Source of the DNA: OLB6 sp964525565
Lineage (GTDB): Bacteria > Bacteroidota > Ignavibacteria > Kapaibacteriales > Kapaibacteriaceae
Assembly (NCBI GenBank): GCA_964525565.1
Contig: CAZGHI010000002.1
Coordinates: forward strand, 57,505 to 121,504
Direction of reading: 5' to 3'
DNA: 64,000 nucleotides
A program made the translations under genes and the position numbers. The notes under the pieces are model-generated. The model had not been told where the DNA came from. It saw only the letters and a list, made by a program, of their open reading frames with translations, and did not search any database. Shown in pieces: positions 26,459-35,119 of this stretch; the stretch's first letter is position 1; each line of letters begins with the position of its first letter.

Positions 26459-27304
26459 ATGAAGATTCTCCTACCCTGTTTTGTTGTGGCGGTGATATTG
26501 GGATCATGTGATATTATCACAGAGCCGGTGCAGAGCCCCACGGTACCAATCGATACCACTACTTCTGTAAAGCAGAATGTACTTATCGAAGACTATACCG
26601 GACATACCTGTGGTAACTGTCCGGAAGCCGCAGATATTGCTCATCAACTTCAAAAAGTTTATGGTAGCGATCGCGTAATTGTCGTAGCTGTGCACTCAGG
26701 GCCGTTTGCAGTACCCCGCCCTCCGGATTATCCTGCGGATTGGCGGTCAGAGGTTGGCGAACAACTCGACCAAACCTTTAGAATTAGCAGAGCGGGAAAT
26801 CCAAATGGCCTCGTAAACAGAATAACATACAATGGCAAGTTTATACAGAGCAAAGACAATTGGGCTCCGGCAACGGTTGAGCTCATGGCCAGGAAACCAA
26901 AACTTGACATTGTTGCAACATCAACCTATTCGCCTGCCACACGAAAAGTAGATGTTGCTGTAGAGTTGAATTATCTCGAATCAGGTACATCGGACTATAA
27001 CCTTTGTGCGTGGATTATTGAGAATGGACTTAAAGGCGACCAGACTGATTATAGAGTTAGTCCGTCGCATATACACGACTTTGCATTCGATCATGTACTG
27101 CGGACTGCGTTGAATGGAACCTGGGGCGATCAAATTTCTGAAACGGATGTTCCTGCTGGAAGCAAGCGCACCAGGTCGTTAACGTACACCATCCCATCAG
27201 ATAAAGATTGGAACGTTGCAAACTGTGAACTTGTAGTATTTGTGCACCGTTACAACACAACGAAAGAGATCGTGCAGGCAGTTAAGGTAAAACTTGCCCC
27301 ATAA
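26459..27304 (+). CDS. Omp28-related outer-membrane lipoprotein
   Basis: A 281-residue lipoprotein (lipobox VILGSC, Cys17) of the Omp28 family. The N-terminal domain has a thioredoxin-like fold motif, LIEDYTGHTCGNCPEAA, with a CxxC (Cys51, Cys54). Then come VAVHSGPF, FRISRAGNPNGLVNR and a C-terminal beta domain with the family block HIHDFAFDHVLR. Omp28 proteins are abundant surface antigens of Bacteroidota; their function is not known, though the CxxC hints at redox activity. The start is fixed by the strong ribosome site. The neighbouring TlpA gene could be its redox partner. Confidence 0.88.
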   Translation: MKILLPCFVVAVILGSCDIITEPVQSPTVPIDTTTSVKQNVLIEDYTGHTCGNCPEAADIAHQLQKVYGSDRVIVVAVHSGPFAVPRPPDYPADWRSEVGEQLDQTFRISRAGNPNGLVNRITYNGKFIQSKDNWAPATVELMARKPKLDIVATSTYSPATRKVDVAVELNYLESGTSDYNLCAWIIENGLKGDQTDYRVSPSHIHDFAFDHVLRTALNGTWGDQISETDVPAGSKRTRSLTYTIPSDKDWNVANCELVVFVHRYNTTKEIVQAVKVKLAP

Positions 27305-27338
27305 TTGGTATGGTCTGAGTGTACAATATTCAGAAATG

Positions 27339-28994
27339 TTAGTATCCGACGCGAAGGTCAATAGCCGCAGAAAAAAATCGGTCTGGTGAGTTTCCGCCAT
27401 TTCGACTGGTATATGCAACACGTACATCGGTAAAGATGTTGGGCATCCACTCTGTTGAAAACCATATCTGAATCCGTCGCTGATGACTTACGTTGCCACG
27501 GAGAAAACGATTTCCATATAAGTCGTCTCCGTCGCCACGAAGAATGTCGCCACCAACATTTCCAATCGGCGATATCGCACCTGGAAAATGAGGGTTTTCG
27601 CCCATGAGGATGTTTCCAGTACTGTCCAGAATATTCTCGCCGTGACGTGTATAGTCAAGATCGAATCGGATGAACGTTCGTGGACTGAACCAGGTTCGGA
27701 GTTGTGCAGCAACCCTGTCGCTGTTCGGCTGCATTGCATAACCGATTGGAGCCTGAAACGATGTATAACTGGCGTTGAGACTTCGGTGAGTATATGTAAA
27801 GGGGTCAATACGAACGTATTCAGCGGATATCAGCGATTGAAACCCGGCCATAACAATGGACTGACTCAGGCCAATCTGCCATGCCCACTTGTTTGTGTTT
27901 CCAAGGTAGGATGTATCACCGATTGTAGAATAGTTTAAATCATCAATAAACCAGGTTCCGTAAACAACAGTTCCATTTACTGGTCTGATTGCGAAATCGA
28001 AGCTTAACATGCTATTGTCGTTTTCGCTTCGTTCCTGAGTGCTCAGCCCGGCCGATACAAAGAATGCCAGAGGATTTAAGTACGCAAAGTCAACACCACG
28101 CCCCCAATACACTATCATGTCGTTCACTGCCAGAGATAGCCACGGCGTTGGGTCCACGGCCAGGCGATGTGTTGCAATAAATTTTGATGGAACTGCTTTG
28201 CCGGCAGTATCCACCCCAACGGCAGCGCTATGAGTTGAGGTAAACCTAAAGGCTTTATACGGAATATCAATTAAGAGACCATCAAGCATTGGAGCATTGA
28301 TGCTATGCACCAGGTTGTCAATGGGAGAGAAGCCGAATTGTAGTGGCTCACGTCCGATTCGGACACGAAAGTATTCACTTTGAAACTGAAGGTATCCGGT
28401 ATAACGGTCAAAGAATGCAGAGTCTTCCGTTGTGAACTTGGTGATTCGACTTAGTGAGGGATCGGCTTTCGCAATCATCATCGGATTACCGGCGAGTCGT
28501 GCGCCGTTGCTTAGATCAAGGAAAAATCCAAGGTTATCCGTGATTGAACCCATAAGTCGAACCGAAGGGATAGCCAACACAAACGGATCGGTTACCATTG
28601 CGTCCGCAGTAACTCCAATGCGGGTTGCTATTGCGAGATCTCCCTGAAGGCGAGCCACAGTATCAGCAAAATCCAAGCCTCGAAAGCGTGAATCAACCTG
28701 ACCCACTTCCATGTGGTTAGTATAACCGGATGAAGGTATAACGTGGCCATAGTAATCGCTGACGTAGGCTCCGAAAGCAGAGCCCCCTACCTGAACCTGC
28801 TTTCGAAGTGTTTGCACGCTTTGCGGCCACACAGCATAGCTTCCAAGTGATTCATGTCCCTGAATACTGCGGAGCAGCATCATGTCCAAGGAAACCTGTT
28901 CGGAATGTACATCAGCATTCTGTGCCATTGCGGTAGCTACTGCGCCTGCAACAAGGCAAGCGATAGCAAAGCATGGCCGGGCGAAGATGTGCAT
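27339..28994 (-). CDS. Outer-membrane barrel protein, capsule assembly Wzi-like
   Basis: A 551-residue protein with a signal peptide (residues 1-24, ending ATAMAQ) and a long C-terminal beta-barrel typified by alternating strands (FRVRIGREPLQFGFSP, FRFTSTHSAAVGVD, IQIWFSTEWMPNIFTDV, FFSAAIDLRVGY). The layout and the phrase YWGRGVDFAYLNPLAFF resemble the Bacteroidota branch of Wzi-type capsule assembly proteins, where the barrel binds exopolysaccharide. No other capsule genes lie beside it, so the assignment is tentative. It follows the SPOR-domain gene by 21 bases on the same strand. Confidence 0.68.
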   Translation of the reverse strand: MHIFARPCFAIACLVAGAVATAMAQNADVHSEQVSLDMMLLRSIQGHESLGSYAVWPQSVQTLRKQVQVGGSAFGAYVSDYYGHVIPSSGYTNHMEVGQVDSRFRGLDFADTVARLQGDLAIATRIGVTADAMVTDPFVLAIPSVRLMGSITDNLGFFLDLSNGARLAGNPMMIAKADPSLSRITKFTTEDSAFFDRYTGYLQFQSEYFRVRIGREPLQFGFSPIDNLVHSINAPMLDGLLIDIPYKAFRFTSTHSAAVGVDTAGKAVPSKFIATHRLAVDPTPWLSLAVNDMIVYWGRGVDFAYLNPLAFFVSAGLSTQERSENDNSMLSFDFAIRPVNGTVVYGTWFIDDLNYSTIGDTSYLGNTNKWAWQIGLSQSIVMAGFQSLISAEYVRIDPFTYTHRSLNASYTSFQAPIGYAMQPNSDRVAAQLRTWFSPRTFIRFDLDYTRHGENILDSTGNILMGENPHFPGAISPIGNVGGDILRGDGDDLYGNRFLRGNVSHQRRIQIWFSTEWMPNIFTDVRVAYTSRNGGNSPDRFFSAAIDLRVGY

Positions 28995-29015
28995 GGTAGA
29001 AAAGGTAGTAGGGAG

Positions 29016-29798
29016 CTATGGCATTCGTTTCATGGCAACAGGTTTGCAGGAGCACACCTTACGAACAGCATCAATATCCGCTGCTGCTTCGACTTCGGTG
29101 GTGTACCATCCCACTTGTACTACCCAATTCCTTTTACCTTTTATCCACTTTTCAGCCATATTTACCTTTAGGTTCTTGGTTTTATACTTAGCAACAAGCG
29201 ATTCAGCCTCAGCCTTATCGGGTGTTGTGGTAATTGCCAATGTGTATGGGTGGGTGGTGATTGACGGAGTTTGTGCGAGGGTGGCACCCGTGGGAAGATT
29301 CGAAACCGTGCCGGCGGACGTTGCAGAAGGTTGAGTTGTAAGAGCGTTGCGCGCATCGTTTGCAGAGGTTTCTGCAGGGGGCACGCCTACCGTCATGCGC
29401 ATTACATCATACGCTACCGTCAACACTTCGCTGTTTGGGTACAGTTGACGGAGCTGCTGAAAGAGCTTTACTGCCTTCGGGTTGTCCTTGGCAGAGCACG
29501 CACTGATTATGAGCCTTAGCATTGCATCATCGGCCAAATCACTCGATGGATACCTTTCAACAATGCGCTCGTACAGAGGCAGGGCACGCTTCGGATCGTC
29601 AACGAGGCTGGCATGCAGAAACATTACCGCAGGGTCGTCGGGTCTGTCAATGAGTAGATCAGGAAGAGCCTTCTTGGCATCAGACGTCCAACCCTTAGCA
29701 ATCTGCTGAAGGTAAACAGACACTGTGGCGGGCTGAGCAGCCAACGAACCGCAAAGCGCAAGAAAGAGAATCAGGGTTGTAGCACGGTATGGAAACAT
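29016..29798 (-). CDS. Exported tetratricopeptide-like protein with SPOR domain
   Basis: A 260-residue protein from the ATG at 29798 (MFPYRATTLILFLAL, signal peptide ending LAAQ). An upstream start at 29822 would only lengthen the n-region. Residues ~25-135 are alpha-helical with TPR-like repeats (SLVDDPKRALPLYERIVERYPSSDLADDAMLR), resembling YbgF/BamD-type repeats. A Thr/Ala/Ser-rich linker is followed by a SPOR domain (YTLAITTTPDKAEAESLVAKYKTKNLKV, NWVVQVGWYTTEVEA), which binds denuded peptidoglycan at division sites. The protein is probably periplasmic and septum-associated. The murG gene is divergent from it, 62 bases away. Confidence 0.8.
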   Translation of the reverse strand: MFPYRATTLILFLALCGSLAAQPATVSVYLQQIAKGWTSDAKKALPDLLIDRPDDPAVMFLHASLVDDPKRALPLYERIVERYPSSDLADDAMLRLIISACSAKDNPKAVKLFQQLRQLYPNSEVLTVAYDVMRMTVGVPPAETSANDARNALTTQPSATSAGTVSNLPTGATLAQTPSITTHPYTLAITTTPDKAEAESLVAKYKTKNLKVNMAEKWIKGKRNWVVQVGWYTTEVEAAADIDAVRKVCSCKPVAMKRMP

Positions 29799-29860
29799 AG
29801 ATTGAGAAAAAACTGTGAGCAAGAACAGTCAAATTACGTCTATACGCCTAAATTCACGCT

Positions 29861-30988
29861 GTGACAGACTCTCGTACTGAATTGCGCATTGCCATAGGTG
29901 CCGGTGGCACCGGTGGGCACATCTTTCCGGCTGTTGCCGTGTTAAACGCGCTGCAAACCATGTTACCAGGGAAGATTCACTCCGAGTGGCTGGGCAGTGC
30001 AGACAGGATGGAAAGAACAATCGTTCCCAAAATGGGTATTCCATATACTCCCATGCCTATTCGAGGATTCGCTGGACTTACGTCGGTGCAGACAATCCTG
30101 TTACCATTCAGGGTGATGAAGTCAATCCAGATTGCACGCAGAGTACTGCGCCGCTTTAAACCCCATGTTGTGCTTACAACAGGTGCGTACATCTCGTATC
30201 CTGTTGGCATTGCGGCCATTCGTGCACATATCCCTCTGGTGATAATGGAGAGCAACGTGAATATTGGAAAAACCAATGCACGACTACTATCGTCTGCATC
30301 TGCTGTTGTGCTGGCCTACGAACAAAGTAAACGGTTTATTCCGACAAATAAACAATCCAACGTTTACGTGTTTGGAAATCCTGTTCGCTCTGTAGTACCT
30401 GGAAGTAGTTCGCCATCTGAAATCCGTGAACGATTTGGTCTTGAACCAACAAAACCAACGGTATTCATTATGGGGGGAAGTCTAGGGGCACGGTCTATTA
30501 ATGAGGCAATTCAAAAGCTTCTTGATGAAACGGCAAACGGCAGTGCCCTTCCATACCAGCTCATCTGGCAAACGGGAGCGATGTTTACACCGACAGTGCC
30601 GAATATGCACTCGCGTAATGTGCGCGTTATGCCATTTGTAGAAAACGTAGCCGAAGCCTATGCTGCTGCTGATCTTGTGGTGTGCAGGAGCGGCGCTTCC
30701 ACTCTGGCCGAGCTGGCCGTTACAGGTAAGCCTGCTATCCTTGTACCGCTTCCGTCGGCAAGTATGAATGAACAACAGCAAAATGCAGAGCTGTTTGCTC
30801 AATGTAAAGCGGCTGTGGTTGTGAACAACGGCGAAGTAAACCAGAAGCTCGAATCCACGATACATGCACTTATTACAGACAATGCAAAGAGAGCACAAAT
30901 GTCGGATGCTATACGCAAGCTTGGAAAACCAGATGCTGCTTCGTTAGTGGCGCAGCTTGTGTGCACAATAGCAGGAGCGGGTACATGA
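29861..30988 (+). CDS. murG: UDP-GlcNAc:undecaprenyl-PP-MurNAc-pentapeptide GlcNAc transferase (MurG)
   Basis: A 375-residue GT-B enzyme that makes lipid II on the cytoplasmic face. The start is GTG at 29861. Motifs: GAGGTGGHIFPA near the N-terminus (residues 13-24), LTTGAYISYPVGIAA, ESNVNIGKTNARLL (replacing the usual EQN), VFGNPVR, FIMGGSLGARSIN, and the donor-binding VCRSGASTLAELAVTGKPAILVPLP. murG usually sits in the dcw cluster with ftsW and murC. Here it stands outside, followed by two unknown membrane proteins and sixA in an overlapping operon. The Ser-Asn-Val in place of Gln-Asn is worth noting but does not break the family assignment. Confidence 0.93.
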   Translation: MTDSRTELRIAIGAGGTGGHIFPAVAVLNALQTMLPGKIHSEWLGSADRMERTIVPKMGIPYTPMPIRGFAGLTSVQTILLPFRVMKSIQIARRVLRRFKPHVVLTTGAYISYPVGIAAIRAHIPLVIMESNVNIGKTNARLLSSASAVVLAYEQSKRFIPTNKQSNVYVFGNPVRSVVPGSSSPSEIRERFGLEPTKPTVFIMGGSLGARSINEAIQKLLDETANGSALPYQLIWQTGAMFTPTVPNMHSRNVRVMPFVENVAEAYAAADLVVCRSGASTLAELAVTGKPAILVPLPSASMNEQQQNAELFAQCKAAVVVNNGEVNQKLESTIHALITDNAKRAQMSDAIRKLGKPDAASLVAQLVCTIAGAGT

Positions 30989-31485
30989 CGCAGGTCTTGC
31001 CATTTGTGTCTCTACCAGTACAGTTTAAAGTACGCATCGATCCGTACTGGCAAAGTGTGGCAGTGTATTCCGTAACGCTGATCCTGTACGTTGTTATAAA
31101 GTCGTTATGGGATACAACGTTACAATCCGGGATTGTGAATGTTGTACTTACCGACCCCATTGTTGTTCTTCTTGGATTGTTTGTACTTGTTTCTATTGGA
31201 GCGCTGATAACAACAGCCCTTGCAGATCGCTCAATCATTGTTGCCGAAGACGGAATAGCATTTGTGAGCCGATTCCATGAACGTACCTTTACCCTAGAAG
31301 AGATAGAGAGTATTTCCATTGGAAAGGATAAAAGGGTGCGAACGCGGGGTGTATTGTCGTTGATAAAGATTTCAATTAAAGACCGACGTAGGCCCCTACG
31401 AATCCGTCCGGCTGTGTATGACAACGAACACCAGCTGGTTTCGGCGCTCTTAACGGTTCGAAGAATTAAAGACCGGGATGTGTGA
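30985..31485 (+). CDS. Membrane protein with PH-like domain, unknown function
   Basis: A 166-residue protein starting at the ATG at 30985, overlapping the murG stop by four bases (ATGA). After a short cytoplasmic N-terminus there are two membrane segments (about residues 28-48 and 55-80). A C-terminal soluble part of ~85 residues follows, with the pattern SIIVAEDGIAFVSRF, FTLEEIESISIGKDKR and LIKISIKDRRRPL. That pattern resembles the bacterial PH/YdbS-like domain that follows paired TM helices in many small membrane proteins. I do not recognise a named family. Tight coupling to murG suggests a place in envelope synthesis, which is inference. Confidence 0.75.
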   Translation: MTQVLPFVSLPVQFKVRIDPYWQSVAVYSVTLILYVVIKSLWDTTLQSGIVNVVLTDPIVVLLGLFVLVSIGALITTALADRSIIVAEDGIAFVSRFHERTFTLEEIESISIGKDKRVRTRGVLSLIKISIKDRRRPLRIRPAVYDNEHQLVSALLTVRRIKDRDV

Positions 31486-32093
31486 TGTTAGTAATGATTG
31501 TCCGTGTCGCTCTGGTAGCATGCATGGTACTTCAGGCAAACGTACGTGCACAAGCACGAGAAAGTGAGTTTACGATTGATGTTATGAACAGACTGACTGC
31601 AGAGCGACTGGAGATGATTGTTGATTCCTTGGACAGGGGGGGGTACTTATCCGGTGGTTCAGTTGCTCTTGATGTTTCTCCGGGTCCTGACGCTTACTGG
31701 GTCGAATCCGAGTTTCTTCGCATATTACAAAGCAAAAACGTAACTGTACTCAAGCAGGCAGAAACACAAGTGAATCTTGTTGTAAAAGAGTTGAGAACAA
31801 TGTATAGCTATACACCCTCGTCTGACACTGTAGAGCGACTGTTGCGCGTGCATATTGAGGCTATTGCGCGGCAAGGTGAAACCGTACGCTTGATTTCTGC
31901 TCCCATAGCTGAACAGCGAGATACTCTTTCACGGACCGACGCCCTTAGAAAGCAGAGCACGCAGCGATCGTCTTTGTATGCCGAACTACCACCCGAAAAA
32001 CGCACTATGTGGGAAGATATCCTGGAGCCGGCAGTTTTCATTGTCGCAGCAGTAACAACAGTTGTTCTTCTGTTTACGGTCCGGTCTCAATAG
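31485..32093 (+). CDS. Exported protein with C-terminal membrane anchor, unknown function
   Basis: A 202-residue protein whose ATG at 31485 shares one base with the preceding stop (TGATG). It has a signal peptide (LVMIVRVALVACMVLQANVR-AQA). A soluble region of ~140 residues follows, with an N-terminal helix (TAERLEMIVDSL) and a beta-alpha pattern (EFLRILQSKNVTVLKQ, VNLVVKELRTMYSY). Near the C-terminus is a hydrophobic helix (VFIVAAVTTVVLLFTV). The overall plan recalls proteins that sit in the periplasm tethered by a C-terminal helix. A run of eight G at 31636-31643 lies inside the gene. No family is recognised. Its neighbours are murG, the PH-like gene and sixA. Confidence 0.72.
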   Translation: MLVMIVRVALVACMVLQANVRAQARESEFTIDVMNRLTAERLEMIVDSLDRGGYLSGGSVALDVSPGPDAYWVESEFLRILQSKNVTVLKQAETQVNLVVKELRTMYSYTPSSDTVERLLRVHIEAIARQGETVRLISAPIAEQRDTLSRTDALRKQSTQRSSLYAELPPEKRTMWEDILEPAVFIVAAVTTVVLLFTVRSQ

Positions 32094-32096
32094 TTC

Positions 32097-32612
32097 ATGA
32101 AACGACTTATTCTTATTCGTCATGCTAAGTCAAGTTGGTCAGACATCAGCATCTCTGACCATGACCGCGACTTAAATGAAAGAGGAGAGCGCGTTGCACC
32201 GAAGATGGCTTCGTGGTTGTCTTCATGGCTTTTGAATAATAAGCTTACAGTTGATGTATTATTGGTAAGCTCGGCAGTGCGGACAGTTCGAACGGCAGAG
32301 TACATTGCTCGTGCTATTCATGTGCACAGTGATTCAATATTTCAGACACGTGCTTTGTATGACTGCAGGGAACAGGATATTCTTGATCAGGTGTCATGGC
32401 ATGCTGACGAACACACACAAACAGTGCTGGTTGTAGGCCATAATCCCACCATAACGAATCTTGTTCACCGACTTACAGGAAGCGGACCCGTTAACATGCC
32501 AACCTGCAGTATAGCTATCGTTAGCTTTTCGGAGATTACGCCATGGTCTGCACTGTACAGCGGTACACTGGAGGAAATAGCGATTCCCCGGGCTATATTC
32601 CCTGAATTGTAA
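32097..32612 (+). CDS. SixA-family histidine phosphatase
   Basis: A 171-residue protein of the two-histidine phosphatase superfamily, SixA branch. The catalytic RHAKSSWSD begins at residue 8 (Arg8-His9), and the second His is in VLVVGHNPTITNLV. SERxxRT-like VSSAVRTVRTAEYI holds the third phosphate-binding Arg. SixA removes phosphate from histidine phosphocarrier domains such as ArcB or NPr. The gene follows an unknown anchored protein by three bases and ends the murG operon. A possible terminator hairpin lies at 32641-32665. Substrate here is unknown. Confidence 0.88.
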   Translation: MKRLILIRHAKSSWSDISISDHDRDLNERGERVAPKMASWLSSWLLNNKLTVDVLLVSSAVRTVRTAEYIARAIHVHSDSIFQTRALYDCREQDILDQVSWHADEHTQTVLVVGHNPTITNLVHRLTGSGPVNMPTCSIAIVSFSEITPWSALYSGTLEEIAIPRAIFPEL

Positions 32613-32640
32613 GTACCATCACGATTGAAGCCGAATGCGG

Positions 32641-32665
32641 CTGCACGCCCTTGTCGGGGATGCAG
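32641..32665 (+). terminator. Possible hairpin terminator after sixA
   Basis: CTGCA-cg-CCC, loop ttgtc, GGG-ga-TGCAG, followed by TGTTT. Stem of eight pairs with a two-base internal loop. Weak T tail, so this is a tentative call for the end of the murG-sixA transcript; it lies just before the convergent mdh stop. Confidence 0.35.
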
Positions 32666-32668
32666 TGT

Positions 32669-33649
32669 TTACCATAAATGCTGTACCGCCGAGCGCTCCT
32701 CAACAAGCTCTCCGTACGAAGCATCCATGCGTTTGCGCGAGAACTCACTGATTTCAATACCGGGTACAATCGAGTACTGTCCGTTGCTGCAAGTCACAGG
32801 AAATCCGTAAATCACTCCCTCCGGAATACCGTAGGAGCCATCAGACGGTATGCCCATGGTTGTCCAGTTTCCCTCGGGCGTTCCCAGAACCCAGTCGCGC
32901 ATGTGTTCGATGGCTGCATTAGCTGCAGATGCAGCAGAAGAATAGCCACGAGCTTCAATGATTGCAGCGCCGCGCTTTGCTACTGTTGGAATGAAGGTTT
33001 CTGTTAGCCAGGCTTCGTCGTTAATCTTTGGCCAAACAGCTTCGCCATGAGCAACTACCTGGAACACATCAGGGTACTGGGTTACGCTGTGATTCCCCCA
33101 CACCGTCATACGATGAAGTTCAGAGGTATGAATTCCCGTTTTTGCAGAAAGCTGAGCCAATGCACGGTTGTGATCAAGGCGCATGAGTGCCGTAATGTTT
33201 GCCGGATTCAGGTCCGGAGCACTTTTCTGCGTTATCAGCGCATTTGTATTTGCCGGGTTGCCAACAATCACAACACGTACATTTCGGTTGGCTACATCGT
33301 TGAGGGCGCGACCTTGAATTGTAAATATTTGTGCATTTGCTTCGAGAAGATCGGAACGCTCCATACCTTTTGTTCGTGGTCGAGCACCAACCAGCAATGC
33401 ATAGTCTGCGTCTCGGAAGGCAACCTTCGGATCATCTGATTGTACAATACCATGTAGAAGCGGGAATGCACAGTCGTCAAGTTCCATTGCTACGCCTTTC
33501 AGTGCAGTGAGTGCAGGCGTAAGCTCGAGGAGCTGGAGGATTACGGGCTGATCGGGACCAAGCATAGCACCGGATGCAATGCGAAACAAGAGGCTATAAC
33601 CGATCTGTCCGGCTGCGCCGGTAACTGCTACACGTACGGGTGCTTTCAT
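32669..33649 (-). CDS. mdh: Malate dehydrogenase
   Basis: A 326-residue NAD-dependent malate dehydrogenase of the group related to the cytosolic/Actinobacterial type. Rossmann loop TGAAGQIGYSLLFRIA at the N-terminus. Substrate-binding Arg in GARPRTKGMERSDLL (Arg-x-x-x-Gly-Met-x-Arg). VIVGNPANTNALI, then LDHNRALAQL, and the catalytic His in TVWGNHSVTQYPDV complete the pattern. It oxidises malate to oxaloacetate in the TCA cycle. No partner in an operon; a terminator for the ribosomal gene pair lies upstream. Confidence 0.96.
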   Translation of the reverse strand: MKAPVRVAVTGAAGQIGYSLLFRIASGAMLGPDQPVILQLLELTPALTALKGVAMELDDCAFPLLHGIVQSDDPKVAFRDADYALLVGARPRTKGMERSDLLEANAQIFTIQGRALNDVANRNVRVVIVGNPANTNALITQKSAPDLNPANITALMRLDHNRALAQLSAKTGIHTSELHRMTVWGNHSVTQYPDVFQVVAHGEAVWPKINDEAWLTETFIPTVAKRGAAIIEARGYSSAASAANAAIEHMRDWVLGTPEGNWTTMGIPSDGSYGIPEGVIYGFPVTCSNGQYSIVPGIEISEFSRKRMDASYGELVEERSAVQHLW

Positions 33650-33687
33650 TATCTTCAGGGTGTTTTTGGATTGAAAAAGAAATAGAA

Positions 33688-33708
33688 AACGCCTCGCAGG
33701 GAGGCGTT
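33688..33708 (-). terminator. Rho-independent terminator of rplU-rpmA
   Basis: On the minus strand a perfect eight-pair stem AACGCCTC / GAGGCGTT with a five-base loop is followed by TTTTCTATTTCTTTTTC. It lies 29 bases past the rpmA stop. Confidence 0.85.
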
Positions 33709-33736
33709 CAAAATTACATGGAATGTTTCGGACGTA

Positions 33737-33997
33737 CTAGTTGCTTTCGGGATATACCGATACTTTGAGTTGTGTTTTGTCCCGACGCTCAAACTTTACA
33801 ACACCATCTATGAGGGAATAAATGGTATAATCTTTGCCGAGGCCCACGTTCTTGCCCGGATGCATGTTCGTGCCACGTTGCCGAACGATAATATTACCTG
33901 CAACAACACGCTCGCCCCCAAACTTTTTCACGCCTAATCGCTGCGCATTCGAGTCGCGTCCGTTCTTGGTAGAGCCGCCTCCCTTTTTGTGTGCCAT
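33737..33997 (-). CDS. rpmA: Large ribosomal subunit protein bL27
   Basis: An 86-residue bL27. The start MAHKKGGGSTKNGRDS is the standard N-terminus, without the cleavable extension seen in Firmicutes. Then QRLGVKKFGGERVVAGNIIV, RQRGTNMHPGKNVG and YTIYSLIDGVVKFE. bL27 reaches into the peptidyl transferase centre. It follows rplU by 12 bases and is ended by a terminator. Confidence 0.98.
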   Translation of the reverse strand: MAHKKGGGSTKNGRDSNAQRLGVKKFGGERVVAGNIIVRQRGTNMHPGKNVGLGKDYTIYSLIDGVVKFERRDKTQLKVSVYPESN

Positions 33998-34009
33998 GAC
34001 GGAATTCTC

Positions 34010-34324
34010 CTAAATCTTGATGTCGTTAATAGTAATACGAGTAAACTTCTGGCGATGGCCATTCAGCTTCTGATAGCCTTTACGCCGTTTCTTGTGAAAG
34101 ACCAGCACGGTGTTGTCTTTCTCGCGAGCCTGGACTACGGTTGCCGTTACAGTTCCCTTGATATATGGAGTGCCTACCGTAATCTTGCCGTTATCACTGG
34201 CAAGAAGGATGTTGGTGAAGGTAACCGTATCACCATCCTTAATAGAATCCAGTAACGGTACGGTAACTGTTTGTTTTGGACGTACAGCAACCTGCTGTCC
34301 ACCGATTTCTACTACTGCGTACAT
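34010..34324 (-). CDS. rplU: Large ribosomal subunit protein bL21
   Basis: A 104-residue bL21 starting at the ATG at 34324 (MYAVVEIGGQQVAV). The frame is open another 45 codons upstream, but that part has no L21 similarity. Blocks: VPLLDSIKDGDTVTF, ILLASDNGKITVGTPYI, and the basic end KKRRKGYQKLNGHRQKF. First gene of the rplU-rpmA pair. Confidence 0.97.
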   Translation of the reverse strand: MYAVVEIGGQQVAVRPKQTVTVPLLDSIKDGDTVTFTNILLASDNGKITVGTPYIKGTVTATVVQAREKDNTVLVFHKKRRKGYQKLNGHRQKFTRITINDIKI

Positions 34325-34447
34325 GGTATTTCTAAGCTGTTCGATGAGAAAAGGACCTGCAATATACCGCGGATTAGTGGGATGGCCAAACATGCTTCTG
34401 ATGGTTCGTATAGTAACCTTTTCCATACTATGGCGTAAGGTGGGCCA

Positions 34448-34744
34448 GTGAAGGAACAACGTACCATTGGGAATATTCCTCTTGAGGCCTGGATTTGGCT
34501 AGGAGCAATGCTTGTATTGGCCATGCTCCCTTCCGGGACCAGTGACCATTTCTCTGTGTGCATTCCACGTGCTCTTGGACTTAGTTGGTGTTGGGGATGT
34601 GGTGTCGGCGAGTCGGTTGGAATGGCACTCCGGGGCAACCTGGTGGAGAGTTTTTCCGTACACCCGATGGGTCCGGTAGCGGTTGTTGTTCTATTGTTCC
34701 GACTGGTCCAGTTACTATTACATCACCATAAACTTCCGAGGTAG
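34448..34744 (+). CDS. DUF2752 small membrane protein
   Basis: A 98-residue protein starting with GTG at 34448. It has two membrane segments (about 10-28 and 72-92). Between them is the DUF2752 Cys pattern: a Cys in VCIPRALGLSW and CWGCG with a following GESVGMAL, then HPMGP. The family is common in Bacteroidota; its function is not known. It sits six bases before a TM2-domain gene, a recurring pairing. Confidence 0.8.
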   Translation: MKEQRTIGNIPLEAWIWLGAMLVLAMLPSGTSDHFSVCIPRALGLSWCWGCGVGESVGMALRGNLVESFSVHPMGPVAVVVLLFRLVQLLLHHHKLPR

Positions 34745-34749
34745 TTGTC

Positions 34750-35106
34750 ATGGCAAATGTGTTTCAGTTTATGCCCGATCTGGATGGCGAAGAGCTTATG
34801 TACGTTAATATGTTGGTAACACCGATGACCGACGCTCAGGCACAGCAGTTTGCCATGATTTACCGATCTCGCAGAAAAGATCCTCAGATGATCTTAATAC
34901 TTACACTTGTGGGATTTCTCGGTTTTGCAGGTATCCAACGGTTTGTTCTCAACCAGATAGGTATGGGGATACTGTATTTGTTCACTGCTGGACTGTGTTT
35001 TGTTGGTGTAATTATTGACCTTGTGAACTACAAAAAGCTTGCTAGTGAATACAATCAAATGCAAGCTTATGAAGTGGCAACATTGATGCGAACCATGGGG
35101 CAATGA
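34750..35106 (+). CDS. TM2 domain-containing membrane protein
   Basis: A 118-residue protein. The N-terminal 45 residues are soluble (MANVFQFMPDLDGEEL). The TM2 domain follows: helix LILTLVGFLGFAGIQRFVL, then LNQIGMGILYLFTAGLCFVG, then VIIDLV. The pattern of a short first helix, the conserved G-x-x-R-F and the second helix ending in Asp are TM2 hallmarks. Function unknown. It lies between DUF2752 and a phosphatase gene. Confidence 0.87.
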   Translation: MANVFQFMPDLDGEELMYVNMLVTPMTDAQAQQFAMIYRSRRKDPQMILILTLVGFLGFAGIQRFVLNQIGMGILYLFTAGLCFVGVIIDLVNYKKLASEYNQMQAYEVATLMRTMGQ

Positions 35107-35119
35107 GCTAGTTTGCGGA

